Assembly (NCBI GenBank): GCA_015062525.1
Contig: SUUM01000005.1
Location: 1 to 64,000 of the forward strand
Length of the DNA stretch: 64,000 nucleotides
DNA from: Alphaproteobacteria bacterium
GTDB taxonomy: Bacteria; Pseudomonadota; Alphaproteobacteria; Rs-D84
Direction: 5' to 3'
Shown: in pieces, positions 52,422-60,826 of the stretch
How positions within the stretch are numbered: position 1 is the first letter of the stretch
Layout: the number at the start of each line of letters is the position of its first letter
Program-made: the position numbers and the translations under genes
Notes under the pieces: generated by a model
What the model saw: only the letters and a program-made list of their open reading frames with translations
What the model was told of the DNA's origin: nothing
Databases searched by the model: none

Positions 52422-52982
52422 ATGGATTATCAATCATTAAAGGCCGAAGTTGAACAGAAAACGGCACAAACACTGGAAGTTTTGAAAAATGAATATGCGG
52501 GCTTGCGTACAGGGCGTGCGTCTGTACATTTACTGGATGCTGTGCGTGTGCCGGTCTATGGTTCTGAAATGCCAATTAACCAGGTTGCAACGGTTTCCAC
52601 ACCTGACAATCAAACATTATCTGTAACGGTTTGGGATATTACAAACGCGCCCGCTGTTGAAAAGGCCATTCGCGATTCGGGTTTGGGGCTGAACCCAATG
52701 ACGGCCGGCGGTGTAATTCGCCTGAACATGCCACCACTTACCGAAGAACGCCGTCGCGAATTGACCAAGGTTGCCGGTAAATATGCAGAAGAGGCTAAGA
52801 TTTCCATGCGCAACATCCGCCAAGATGCTATGGGCAAAATCAAGCGTGCCGTCAGCGACAAAGAAATTTCCGAAGATGACCAACGCAAATTCGAAGATGA
52901 TATTCAAAAGGTCTTTGACAAACGCGGGACCGAGGTTGACGCCCTTGCGCGTGAAAAAGAAGCCGACATTATGTCTGTTTAA
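52422..52982 (+). CDS. frr: Ribosome recycling factor
   Basis: 186 residues, AAGGAGA site. Splits post-termination ribosomes with EF-G. 'EYAGLRTGRASVHLLD', 'NQVATVSTPDNQTLSVTVWD', 'GGVIRLNMPPLTEERRRELT', and the C-terminal three-helix bundle 'DDIQKVFDKRGTEVDALARE'. Full length. First gene of the conserved frr-uppS-cdsA-rseP-bamA cluster. Confidence 0.97.
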   Translation: MDYQSLKAEVEQKTAQTLEVLKNEYAGLRTGRASVHLLDAVRVPVYGSEMPINQVATVSTPDNQTLSVTVWDITNAPAVEKAIRDSGLGLNPMTAGGVIRLNMPPLTEERRRELTKVAGKYAEEAKISMRNIRQDAMGKIKRAVSDKEISEDDQRKFEDDIQKVFDKRGTEVDALAREKEADIMSV

Positions 52983-53006
52983 TTGCAATTAATGGATGGA
53001 ATGAAT

Positions 53007-53762
53007 ATGTTAAAATTATTCAAAAAGAAAACAGCGCCTGTGATTGCAGGCAAAATTCCCCAGCACATCGCATTTATCTGTGATGGTAATCGTCGTTGGG
53101 CGGAAATGCGTGGTCTGCCACCATTAATGGGGCACCAGGCGGGTATTTCAAATTTTGAAAATCTGGTTGATTGGTTTTTTGCGCGTGGTGTATCGACAAT
53201 AACGTTCTTTTGCTTTTCAACAGAAAACTGGAATCGTTCCGAAGACGAGGTTAATTTCCTTATGGATTTGTTCTATACTGAATTGACCAAGAACATGGAA
53301 CACGCACTGGAAAAGAATATTCGTTGCCGCGTAATTGGTTCACGCGATAGACTGCCAAAAAAACTGGCCGCCCTGTGCGATGAGTTAGAGGAAAAAACCG
53401 CCGAAAACACGGGCGGTACGGTTGCCTTTGCTGTGAATTATGGTGGGCAACAGGAAATTGTGGACGCGGTAAATGCGGCAATTGCGGCGGGCGAACCGGT
53501 CAGTTTGGAAACATTTGAAACATATCTGGATACGGGCGACCTGTTGCCAATTGATTTGATGGTTCGCACCAGTAATGAAAATCGCATTTCTAATTTCTTG
53601 CTGTGGAAATTGGCATATGCAGAATTGTTGTTTGTGCCAGAACATTGGCCCGATTTGGTTAAAAACGAACGTGGCTGGCAAAATGTACTGGATGAATTTG
53701 CAAAACGCAATCGCCGTTTTGGTGGTGGGAAAAAGGCAAATTATCTTGGTAAAAAGAAATAA
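53007..53762 (+). CDS. uppS: Undecaprenyl-diphosphate synthase
   Basis: 251 residues from ATG 53007; upstream ATGs at 53001 and 52992 are possible. Makes the C55 lipid carrier for cell wall synthesis. 'HIAFICDGNRRWAEMRGL' (catalytic Asp), 'ITFFCFSTENWNRS', 'AVNYGGQQEIVDAV', and 'MVRTSNENRISNFLLWKLAY', where the usual TGGE/Q reads TSNE. 24 bp after frr, 12 bp before cdsA. Confidence 0.95.
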   Translation: MLKLFKKKTAPVIAGKIPQHIAFICDGNRRWAEMRGLPPLMGHQAGISNFENLVDWFFARGVSTITFFCFSTENWNRSEDEVNFLMDLFYTELTKNMEHALEKNIRCRVIGSRDRLPKKLAALCDELEEKTAENTGGTVAFAVNYGGQQEIVDAVNAAIAAGEPVSLETFETYLDTGDLLPIDLMVRTSNENRISNFLLWKLAYAELLFVPEHWPDLVKNERGWQNVLDEFAKRNRRFGGGKKANYLGKKK

Positions 53763-53774
53763 AGGGGACGGGTT

Positions 53775-54419
53775 ATGTCAAACACAACACAAAGAATAAT
53801 TGTTGGCACCATTATGGCGTCGATTGCTGCATTGGCGGCATTGGGCGAATACTTTGGTTTGCCCGCGGTACGTATTCTGGGAATTGTGGTCGTTTTGGCG
53901 ATGATTGTAGAATTCGTTTTATGCCTGCGTCGCGTGCCACGCGATATTGTGCGTGCAAATAAATTATCCTTGGGTGGCTTTCTGGTTTGGTTGTTCGTAA
54001 TGTTGGCGGCAATTAACGTTGTTGGTGCGCGTCCTTGGATTGTTTTGCTGTTGCTGATGATTATTTGTGCGGCGGACATTGGTGCATGGTTGTTTGGTCG
54101 TATTATTGGTGGCGATAAAATGTGGGAACGCCTGTCGGCGAACAAGACGTGGTCTGGCCAGATTGCGGGTGTTGCCTGTGGTACGTTTGCGGGTGTGATG
54201 TATGGTCTGTTGGGGGCGGATACATTTATGCCACAATTGATGTGGATTGGTATTAGTGTATCTTTATTGTCCCAGTATGGCGACTTGACCGCCAGTTGGA
54301 TTAAACGTAAACTGGGGATTAAGGATTTCGGTCGCATATTGCCGGGGCACGGTGGTGTATTGGACAGATTTGATGGCTGGATTTATGCATTGCCGTTGGT
54401 CTGGTTGGTTATGTTGTAA
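53775..54419 (+). CDS. cdsA: Phosphatidate cytidylyltransferase, short form
   Basis: 214 residues, GGGGACGGG site. Makes CDP-diacylglycerol, the precursor of all phospholipids. About six membrane helices and the family signature near the C-terminus: 'LTASWIKRKLGIKDFGRILP' followed by 'GHGGVLDRFDGWIYALP'. Shorter than E. coli CdsA (285), lacking N-terminal helices, as in some reduced alphaproteobacteria. Keeps its conserved position between uppS and rseP. Confidence 0.93.
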   Translation: MSNTTQRIIVGTIMASIAALAALGEYFGLPAVRILGIVVVLAMIVEFVLCLRRVPRDIVRANKLSLGGFLVWLFVMLAAINVVGARPWIVLLLLMIICAADIGAWLFGRIIGGDKMWERLSANKTWSGQIAGVACGTFAGVMYGLLGADTFMPQLMWIGISVSLLSQYGDLTASWIKRKLGIKDFGRILPGHGGVLDRFDGWIYALPLVWLVML

Positions 54420-54447
54420 GTTTGTATGGTAAAGGAAGGGTGAAAAC

Positions 54448-55515
54448 ATGCATATACTGTTGACGATTGTCGCACTGTTGATTGTTTTAGGCGTTGTCGT
54501 ATTTGTGCACGAGTTGGGGCATTTTTTAGCGGCGCGCTGGGCTGGTGTGCGTGTTGATACCTTTTCCATTGGTTTTGGCCCCGCGATTGTAAAGTGGCAC
54601 GATAAACGTGGAACATTGTGGAAAATTGCATGCTTGCCCCTGGGTGGCTATGTTTCTATCTATGGCCAAGAAGACATGTTCAACCGCAAAAAGTATGCGG
54701 AATTACCGGCTGAAAAAAAACGTGGTCACTATTTGTCTGCGCCCGCCTGGAAACAGTTTGTAATCATCGGTGCTGGTGTATTTATGAACTTTTTATTGGC
54801 GTGGATAATTTATACATCCTTGTTCATGTTCCAGCCACGCTTGGTCGGCAATTCCCAATTGCCCGTCATTGGCCAGGTAATTCAGGAATCGGTTGCCTTT
54901 AACGCGGGTGTCAAGCCGGGTGATACGATTGTTCGTATTGATAACGAAAAAATCACCAACTGGGGCGAGGTTATATTGGCCAAAGAACTTGCATCCAATC
55001 GTGATGCAGATGTCTTGATTGTCCGTGGCGATGAATTGGTAAATATCAAATTGTCGCCGGCGGAACGTTGGGGCATGGTTGCCGACGGTGCACGTCGTGC
55101 CGACCCAAAGCCCCAGGGACTGTTCCGCGCGATGTATTCTGGTGCGCGTAAAACATACTATGAATCTAAAACATTGGTTGTTGTGTTAAAACAGATTATA
55201 ACCGGCGAACGTTCATCAAAACAGTTGGGTTCGTTTATAACAATTGCCCAATATTCGGGACTGGCGCTTGCTGCGGGATTTTTCAGCCTGTTGTCCTTGA
55301 TTGCATTGCTGTCTGTTAATTTGGGCGTGCTGAATTTATTGCCACTGCCGGTACTGGACGGTGGGTATCTGTTGATATTAATTATCGAGGGGCTAACCCG
55401 TCGCAAACTTCAGGGTCGCGGCATGGAAATTGCAATTATGTGTGGTTGGATTTTGATTCTGGGGTTATTTATATTAACAATGTGGAATGATTTGGCACGT
55501 GTATTTGGGTTATAA
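54448..55515 (+). CDS. rseP: Site-2 intramembrane zinc metalloprotease RseP
   Basis: 355 residues. Cleaves membrane-anchored anti-sigma factors and remnant signal peptides. First helix contains 'VFVHELGHFLAARWAGVRVD' (zinc site HExxH); 'FSIGFGPAIVKW' follows; one PDZ domain at ~120-195 ('VIQESVAFNAGVKPGDTIVR'); the last catalytic motif is 'LNLLPLPVLDGGYLL'. One PDZ rather than the two of E. coli, as usual in alphaproteobacteria (MmpA type). bamA starts 3 bp after its stop. Confidence 0.96.
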   Translation: MHILLTIVALLIVLGVVVFVHELGHFLAARWAGVRVDTFSIGFGPAIVKWHDKRGTLWKIACLPLGGYVSIYGQEDMFNRKKYAELPAEKKRGHYLSAPAWKQFVIIGAGVFMNFLLAWIIYTSLFMFQPRLVGNSQLPVIGQVIQESVAFNAGVKPGDTIVRIDNEKITNWGEVILAKELASNRDADVLIVRGDELVNIKLSPAERWGMVADGARRADPKPQGLFRAMYSGARKTYYESKTLVVVLKQIITGERSSKQLGSFITIAQYSGLALAAGFFSLLSLIALLSVNLGVLNLLPLPVLDGGYLLILIIEGLTRRKLQGRGMEIAIMCGWILILGLFILTMWNDLARVFGL

Positions 55516-55518
55516 AAA

Positions 55519-57792
55519 ATGAAGAAAGTATCGTATATTGCATTATTGTCATTATTTGTTGCGCCCGCGGCATTGGGCGCAACCGTTTCGCGCATAGACG
55601 TATCGGGGAATCAGCGTATGGATGCGGAATCCATACGCATTTTGTCAGATGTTAAAATTGGCGACAATGTTGGTGAATCGCGCACAAATGCGATTGCGAA
55701 AAAATTACAGGAAAGTGGTTATTTTTCCAAAATCAACGTTCGCATGTCTGGCAACATATTAAAGATTGATGTGGCGGAATCCCCAATCATCAATATGGTC
55801 ACCATCGAAGGCAATGACGAAGTTTCCACCGACGATTTGAAAAAGGAAATCAAGACCGCCGAACGTGCGTCTTATGATGCAGCGACAATTGGCGCCGACG
55901 TTCAGCGTATGTTAACGGTCTATCAACGCCAGGGTTTTTTTGGCACCAAGATTGAACCACAAAAAATCGAACTGTCGGACAACCGTGTAAATATAGTGTA
56001 CGAGATTACCGAAGGGCACCCAACCTGGATAACTGACATTAAATTCGAAGGAAATAAAAAGTTTTCCGACCGCACCCTGCGTGGTGAAATTCTGTCGCGC
56101 GAACATGCTTGGTGGCGTTTTATGACGCAATTTGATACATTTGACGAAGATCGCATCCAATACGACGGTCAAATGTTGCGCCAGTTTTATTTGCGCAATG
56201 GTTATGTTGATTTCAATGTATCTGATATATCTGGCACATTCACCCCCGACCGCCAATATTATTCGGTCGTATTCACCGTGGAAGAGGGGGCTAAATACAA
56301 ATTCGGCAAATTAAATGTGGACAATCCGTTCCCGGATGTACCGACAGACGAACTGCTGGACGTGATTGTGATGTCGTCTGGCGATACATACAATGTGGAC
56401 TTGGTCGATGAAACATTATCGGCGTTGCGCAGTGCGGTTGCGGAATATGGTTATGCGTTTATAAACATTGAACCCGTCCCAACAAAAAACGCAGATGATA
56501 AAACGATTGACCTGACGTTCAAAATCCAAAAGACCAATCGCATTTACCTGAATTCGATTAATATATTGGGTAATGTGCGTACTTTTGATTCTGTGATTCA
56601 GCAATCTTTGCCAATGCGCGCGGGCGATCCATTTTCGCTTCAAACAATCGAAGAAGGCCGCCAGCGTTTAATGCGCACGCGCTATTTCAAAGATGTTCAA
56701 ATGGTCCCAACCCGCGTTGCAGATTCCAACATGATGAATCTGGACATACGTGTCGAAGAACAACCAACCGGTGAATTATCGGGCGGATTTGGTTGGTCAA
56801 ACATCAACGGATTTATGGTTGATGCGGGAATAACCGAAAACAACTTTATGGGACGCGGACAAATTGTACAACTGCGTGGCTCGATTGCGGAATATCAGAA
56901 ACAGGCCCTGTTCAGTTTTACCGAACCATATCTGTTTGGGCGTGCGTTGTCTGCGGGATTTGATGTGTCGTACACAATGTATGATTATTCGAACTTGGGT
57001 GGTTTTGGTTATGACCGCGATTCTTTGACGGTTGCGGGGCGCATGGGGTGGCGTCTGACCGACCATTGGACCCAGAACGTACGCCTGTCCGCTGCATTTG
57101 ACCAGAACTATGATATTCAGGCGGACGATGGCTGGCAAGAGGCACGCCTATACACCCTGGGCACCAATTTCCGCTATCATAACCTGGACACAAACTTTGC
57201 CCAGAACACACACACCGGTGTTGTTGCGAACCTGGGGGTGGCATACACGGGCTTTGGTGGCACAGAATCCTATATGCGATACAATGCGGACATCATTGGT
57301 ATGGTAAAATTCTGGGATGACCGCTGGCAATTGCGTTCTTCGCTGGACTTTGGCTATATTCAGCCATTGGGCGGTGATTATGTGTCGCGTGTTTATCGTT
57401 ATTTCTTGGGCGGCGAATCCCTGCGCGGTTTTGACGTGGCGGGCGTTGGTTCGCGTCTGTGGTATAATTCTACATATGCATTGGGCGGTCTGTGGAAATT
57501 AAATGGTTCGACCCAGTTAAATTTCCCAATGTTTATCCCAGACGAATACCAGATTAAGGGTTTCGTATTCTTTGATTATGGTGTCTTGGGCAAACCGCCT
57601 GAACAAGAATATAAAGATCCATATATGCATCAGCCAAATGACATTGATGATTCATGGCGTACATCTGTTGGCGTTGGTATTTATTGGAACACCCCAATGG
57701 GGCCAATGAATTTCAGTTGGGGCTGGCCGTTAAAGATGACCGACTATGACCGTGAACAACGATTCCTGTTATCGTTCGAAACCCAGTTTTAG
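55519..57792 (+). CDS. bamA: Outer-membrane protein assembly factor BamA
   Basis: 757 residues with signal peptide 'MKKVSYIALLSLFVAPAALG'. Inserts beta-barrel proteins into the outer membrane. Five POTRA repeats (~22-420; for example 'RIDVSGNQRMDAESIRIL', 'LNSINILGNVRTFDSVIQ'), then a 16-strand barrel with 'FSFTEPYLFGRALSAGFDV' and the loop-6 motif as 'GGESLRGFDVAG', and a terminal Phe ('LLSFETQF'). Full length. Its clients probably include the barrel proteins at 41918 and 60827. Confidence 0.97.
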   Translation: MKKVSYIALLSLFVAPAALGATVSRIDVSGNQRMDAESIRILSDVKIGDNVGESRTNAIAKKLQESGYFSKINVRMSGNILKIDVAESPIINMVTIEGNDEVSTDDLKKEIKTAERASYDAATIGADVQRMLTVYQRQGFFGTKIEPQKIELSDNRVNIVYEITEGHPTWITDIKFEGNKKFSDRTLRGEILSREHAWWRFMTQFDTFDEDRIQYDGQMLRQFYLRNGYVDFNVSDISGTFTPDRQYYSVVFTVEEGAKYKFGKLNVDNPFPDVPTDELLDVIVMSSGDTYNVDLVDETLSALRSAVAEYGYAFINIEPVPTKNADDKTIDLTFKIQKTNRIYLNSINILGNVRTFDSVIQQSLPMRAGDPFSLQTIEEGRQRLMRTRYFKDVQMVPTRVADSNMMNLDIRVEEQPTGELSGGFGWSNINGFMVDAGITENNFMGRGQIVQLRGSIAEYQKQALFSFTEPYLFGRALSAGFDVSYTMYDYSNLGGFGYDRDSLTVAGRMGWRLTDHWTQNVRLSAAFDQNYDIQADDGWQEARLYTLGTNFRYHNLDTNFAQNTHTGVVANLGVAYTGFGGTESYMRYNADIIGMVKFWDDRWQLRSSLDFGYIQPLGGDYVSRVYRYFLGGESLRGFDVAGVGSRLWYNSTYALGGLWKLNGSTQLNFPMFIPDEYQIKGFVFFDYGVLGKPPEQEYKDPYMHQPNDIDDSWRTSVGVGIYWNTPMGPMNFSWGWPLKMTDYDREQRFLLSFETQF

Positions 57793-57794
57793 TC

Positions 57795-57824
57795 TTGACG
57801 GCGATTGTGAAATTTGCGTATAAT
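57795..57824 (+). promoter_or_regulatory. Promoter of the VirB7/VirB8-like operon
   Basis: TTGACG (57795-57800), 18-bp spacer, TATAAT (57819-57824), just after the bamA stop. Confidence 0.7.
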
Positions 57825-57851
57825 TAAAAAAACAGGAAAGGGGGACACAAC

Positions 57852-57998
57852 ATGAAGAAATTATTTTGTGGTGTATTGTTGGCATTGTGCCTTGCCGGCT
57901 GTGGCCAGGTTTATGACCGCGAACCGGTTGGCGTTGGCTATGACAACAATGAATTAAAGTTAAGTCCATGCGCCTGCATCATGGTGTACCAGGCATAA
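57852..57998 (+). CDS. Small lipoprotein, VirB7-like by size and context
   Basis: 48 residues, missing from the ORF track because of its length. GGAAAGGGGG site before ATG 57852. Lipoprotein signal 'MKKLFCGVLLALCLAGCGQV' with lipobox LAGC. The mature part is only ~32 residues and ends 'LSPCACIMVYQA' with two Cys. VirB7 proteins of type IV secretion systems are such tiny lipoproteins, disulphide-linked to VirB9, and two VirB8-like genes follow directly. The role is an inference from context. Confidence 0.7.
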   Translation: MKKLFCGVLLALCLAGCGQVYDREPVGVGYDNNELKLSPCACIMVYQA

Positions 57999-58034
57999 TT
58001 TACCATTAATTGTTCTGGAACCGGGGGGGACGGA

Positions 58035-58736
58035 TTGTTAAGATATCCAGACGAATTTAACACACCAACATTTCCGGCGGGTCCGCGTACTGCGTCCACC
58101 CGCGTGTTGTCTGTTGCAATAATGGTTGTATTTTTTTTGATTATATGCGCATGCGGTCTGTTACTTTGGACCCAGCGTTCCGCCCACGTCCATCCGTTCT
58201 TGGTGTCAATAAATAACATCACGGGTCAATGGGAAATCGTCGGACACCAGCATGGTGCAATGCGCGAAATGTCCACCACCCAGACATTACAGGAATCGGT
58301 CCTTGGGAAATTTGTGCGCAACTGGTTTTGGATTGCTGCGAACGATGATTTGAATGTGGCGCGCTGGGAAAAATGCGACCGTGCATTGGCGTGCAGCCCT
58401 GAAAACAAAACCGGTGTTGAAACGGGCGCGTGCGGAATTTATTGCCTGACGGGTGAAGACATGTTTTCGCGTTTCAATACAAATGTTAAACCGGAATACC
58501 AGGCGCGTATCGCAGATGGTGAAACATGGCACGTTGATATGTCGTCAATTCAGATGTTGCCTATTGGCGAAGTTCTGCCGAATGGTGGCGCATGGCAAAT
58601 TCGCGCAAAAATCATTTCAAACAAATCTGCCCCGATTGAAATATTGGCATACGCAACCGTTGGGCGTAATATGGATGCATATCCACAAACATTGGGATAC
58701 TATGTGGCGGACTTTAACGCGTATCGGATGAACTGA
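58035..58736 (+). CDS. VirB8-like type IV secretion inner-membrane protein, copy 1
   Basis: 233 residues from TTG 58035, preceded by GGGGGGGA. Layout of VirB8: short cytoplasmic N-terminus, one membrane helix ('VLSVAIMVVFFLIICACGLL'), and a periplasmic NTF2-like domain ('LGKFVRNWFWIAANDDLNVA', 'GGAWQIRAKIISNKSAPIEI'). VirB8 anchors the inner-membrane complex of type IV secretion systems. Extra Cys at ~125-150 suggest a disulphide loop. Its TGA overlaps the ATG of copy 2. No other T4SS gene is in the window. Confidence 0.75.
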   Translation: MLRYPDEFNTPTFPAGPRTASTRVLSVAIMVVFFLIICACGLLLWTQRSAHVHPFLVSINNITGQWEIVGHQHGAMREMSTTQTLQESVLGKFVRNWFWIAANDDLNVARWEKCDRALACSPENKTGVETGACGIYCLTGEDMFSRFNTNVKPEYQARIADGETWHVDMSSIQMLPIGEVLPNGGAWQIRAKIISNKSAPIEILAYATVGRNMDAYPQTLGYYVADFNAYRMN

Positions 58737-59377
58737 TGAAAAAGTTGATAATGTTTTTATCGGGATTGATGTTAATGGTACTTATGTGCGGTGCCTTGGT
58801 TTTGGCGGGATTTATTTATGATACGGGTTCCAAAACAACAATCGACACGTATTTTTTTCAGCCCGATGATAACGCGATACGTCGCCCCGGCGTTCCGGTT
58901 GATGATTTGGTTCTGGGGGCGGACAAGATGCGTGAACGCCTTATTGCGAAATACATAACGGAATATTTCTATGCCACCCCAGACATATCGGACGTCAACC
59001 GGCGCAAGGCCGGCGAAACATCCCTGTATCGTATGTCTGCGCGTCCGGTGTTTAAGGCATGGCTGACAAATGTTGCCCCTGAAATAGAAGATTTGGCAAA
59101 CTCACGTGCACTGCGTACGGTATCTTTGGTGTCATTAACCCAGGACACAAATAACAAATACTGGATTGCGGAATACGAATTAAAAACATGGCAGACGCCA
59201 AACAATTTTGCGATAAAACCAGTTGTAAATCGCGGCATTTTGTACCTGGGTATAAATTATGCACCGGGCATGCGCGATAAAATTGGCAAAAAATCGGTCG
59301 AAGACTATCTGGAATCTGGGGGCGACCCCGCGGCCGTGTTCAAGTTTATTGTGATTGATGTTGCATCACATGACTAA
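58736..59377 (+). CDS. VirB8-like type IV secretion protein, copy 2
   Basis: 213 residues, translationally coupled to copy 1. N-terminal helix 'LIMFLSGLMLMVLMCGALVLAG', then a periplasmic domain with the pattern 'MRERLIAKYITEYFYATPDI', 'SLYRMSARPVFKAWL', 'NKYWIAEYELKTWQTPNNF'. Same size and layout as copy 1 but diverged, so a heteromeric pair is possible. Duplicated virB8 genes are known from Rickettsiales-type T4SS. Assignment from topology and context. Confidence 0.65.
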   Translation: MKKLIMFLSGLMLMVLMCGALVLAGFIYDTGSKTTIDTYFFQPDDNAIRRPGVPVDDLVLGADKMRERLIAKYITEYFYATPDISDVNRRKAGETSLYRMSARPVFKAWLTNVAPEIEDLANSRALRTVSLVSLTQDTNNKYWIAEYELKTWQTPNNFAIKPVVNRGILYLGINYAPGMRDKIGKKSVEDYLESGGDPAAVFKFIVIDVASHD

Positions 59378-59396
59378 AATGGGAATAATATAGTAT

Positions 59397-60176
59397 ATGA
59401 AACAAATGCTGACGTTTTTTATGTTTTTATGTGCCGCGCTTGTTGCACCTGCTTATGCGGCATCTGATGCATTTGATTTTGATAATTTTGCGATTGTGGA
59501 CAGTGCGGACACCGACATCACGATGGCGGATGTAGATTTGAATTCTGGTGCGGATGTTGCATCGGTTGCATCTTTTGATATTGCGGGTATTATGTTGGGC
59601 ATGTCGTTTGATGATGTGTACACATTGTTTTTCCGCGAACGTGGTCTTTATTCTCCACGTGAAAAGAACAGCATAATATATACTATTCATCCTGATTGGA
59701 AATATAATCTGGATTATGAATGTAGGGGTGGGGGTACGGTTATACCGGCTGAATTGGAAAAATGTATCAACAGCCTTGCACGCAATCGCGGATTATTGTA
59801 CGCGTCTGAATTGCACCTGGTTCGTGAAAACACGGGCGAAACGATTGTAGTGTATTTTACCAGCAATGCCACCGATAATCGTGTATATCGTGTGGTCTAT
59901 AACAATGATGTTAATGAAATCGAGGGTGCGGCCGAAAAATTCGAAAAACAGCGTGAAAATAAAATTCTGGCATTTTGGCAACATGTACTTGATAAATACG
60001 GTGCGCCAAATTCCGGCACCGACCATTGGATATCCAGTACAAACTCATACGACCCAATGTTGATTGCATATTATGGTGCGCTGGATTTGGTTGACAATGG
60101 TCGTAATGCATCTGATTTGGTAAAAAATATCCAGTCTGCACGTGAAAACTTCCGGGCCAAGCCATATGCGTTCTAA
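59397..60176 (+). CDS. Secreted hypothetical protein in the VirB8 operon
   Basis: 259 residues. Signal peptide 'MKQMLTFFMFLCAALVAPAYA', then an Asp-rich segment and a folded domain ('GIMLGMSFDDVYTLFFRERG', 'VYRVVYNNDVNEIEGAAEKF', 'HVLDKYGAPNSGTDHW'). The start of the folded part (GxxxGMS-x-xxxxxxL) resembles small periplasmic domains, but I cannot name it. It starts 19 bp after copy 2 and ends inside the start of yraN, so it is part of the operon. Confidence 0.7.
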   Translation: MKQMLTFFMFLCAALVAPAYAASDAFDFDNFAIVDSADTDITMADVDLNSGADVASVASFDIAGIMLGMSFDDVYTLFFRERGLYSPREKNSIIYTIHPDWKYNLDYECRGGGTVIPAELEKCINSLARNRGLLYASELHLVRENTGETIVVYFTSNATDNRVYRVVYNNDVNEIEGAAEKFEKQRENKILAFWQHVLDKYGAPNSGTDHWISSTNSYDPMLIAYYGALDLVDNGRNASDLVKNIQSARENFRAKPYAF

Positions 60177-60516
60177 GACATCATATCAAAGGGGATTGTT
60201 CGCCGAATTTTTGGCGCGTGTGTATTTGCGCCTGCATGGGTTTCGTATTGTAAAATCTCGTTATATTACTGGTCGCAATACACATCGCGCAGAAATAGAT
60301 ATTATTGCCCGACGTGGAAATTTGCTGATTTTTGTCGAGGTTAAAAATCGTCGCAACATTCAAACGGCATTTGACGCAATTACCACGCCCCAGGCAATCC
60401 GTCTGCGTCGTGCGGCGGAAACGTATATTACACGTACGGGGTGGGGCGGGGATGCCCGATTTGATGTAATTGCGGTATGTGGTCTGCGTATTCATTGGAT
60501 AAAAAATTCCATATAA
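60166..60516 (+). CDS. yraN: UPF0102/YraN family protein
   Basis: 116 residues from ATG 60166, overlapping the preceding gene by 11 bp. 'RGLFAEFLARVYLRLHGFRI', 'HRAEIDIIARRGNLLIFVEVK' and 'RLRRAAETYI' are the YraN family, an endonuclease-like (PD-(D/E)XK type) fold with conserved Glu-Asp-Glu-x-Lys in 'EIDI...FVEVKNRR'. Cellular role unresolved in general; structural nuclease features suggest DNA handling. Confidence 0.93.
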   Translation: MRSKTSYQRGLFAEFLARVYLRLHGFRIVKSRYITGRNTHRAEIDIIARRGNLLIFVEVKNRRNIQTAFDAITTPQAIRLRRAAETYITRTGWGGDARFDVIAVCGLRIHWIKNSI

Positions 60517-60519
60517 ATA

Positions 60520-60548
60520 TTGAATTCAGGAATATGTTCCTGTATAAT
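60520..60548 (+). promoter_or_regulatory. Promoter of the second small lipoprotein gene
   Basis: TTGAAT (60520-60525), 17-bp spacer, TATAAT (60543-60548). Confidence 0.75.
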
Positions 60549-60581
60549 TTGCATGTTGACTTTAACACCAAAGGAGAATAC

Positions 60582-60731
60582 ATGAAAAAAGCATTATTGG
60601 CATTGTTTGCCGTTATGACATTGGCCGCCTGCACAGGTTCTTATAAATCAGGCAATTGTGAATATCACTTCCTGTTGCACAAGGATATTTCTGTTTCAAA
60701 AATCATCGGCAATATGACCGGCGGTTGTTAA
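60582..60731 (+). CDS. Small Cys-containing lipoprotein
   Basis: 49 residues from ATG 60582 (AAAGGAGA site); the track ORF begins in yraN. Signal 'MKKALLALFAVMTLAACTGS' with lipobox LAAC; mature part ~33 residues ('GNCEYHFLLHKDISVSKIIG') ending in Cys. Own promoter and terminator, so independently expressed. Similar in style to the 57852 lipoprotein. Unknown function. Confidence 0.75.
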   Translation: MKKALLALFAVMTLAACTGSYKSGNCEYHFLLHKDISVSKIIGNMTGGC

Positions 60732-60732
60732 T

Positions 60733-60766
60733 CAAAATCCCCCGATTGGGGGATTTTTTATTTTTT
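60733..60766 (+). terminator. Terminator after the small lipoprotein gene
   Basis: AAAATCCCCCGATTGGGGGATTTTTT. Confidence 0.85.
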
Positions 60767-60772
60767 GAATGC

Positions 60773-60801
60773 TTGCGTGTCATGCTATAAAATGATATAA
60801 T
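60773..60801 (+). promoter_or_regulatory. Promoter of the outer-membrane protein gene
   Basis: TTGCGT (60773-60778), 17-bp spacer, TATAAT (60796-60801). Confidence 0.7.
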
Positions 60802-60826
60802 AAACCCAAGGAAATATGGGAAAGGC

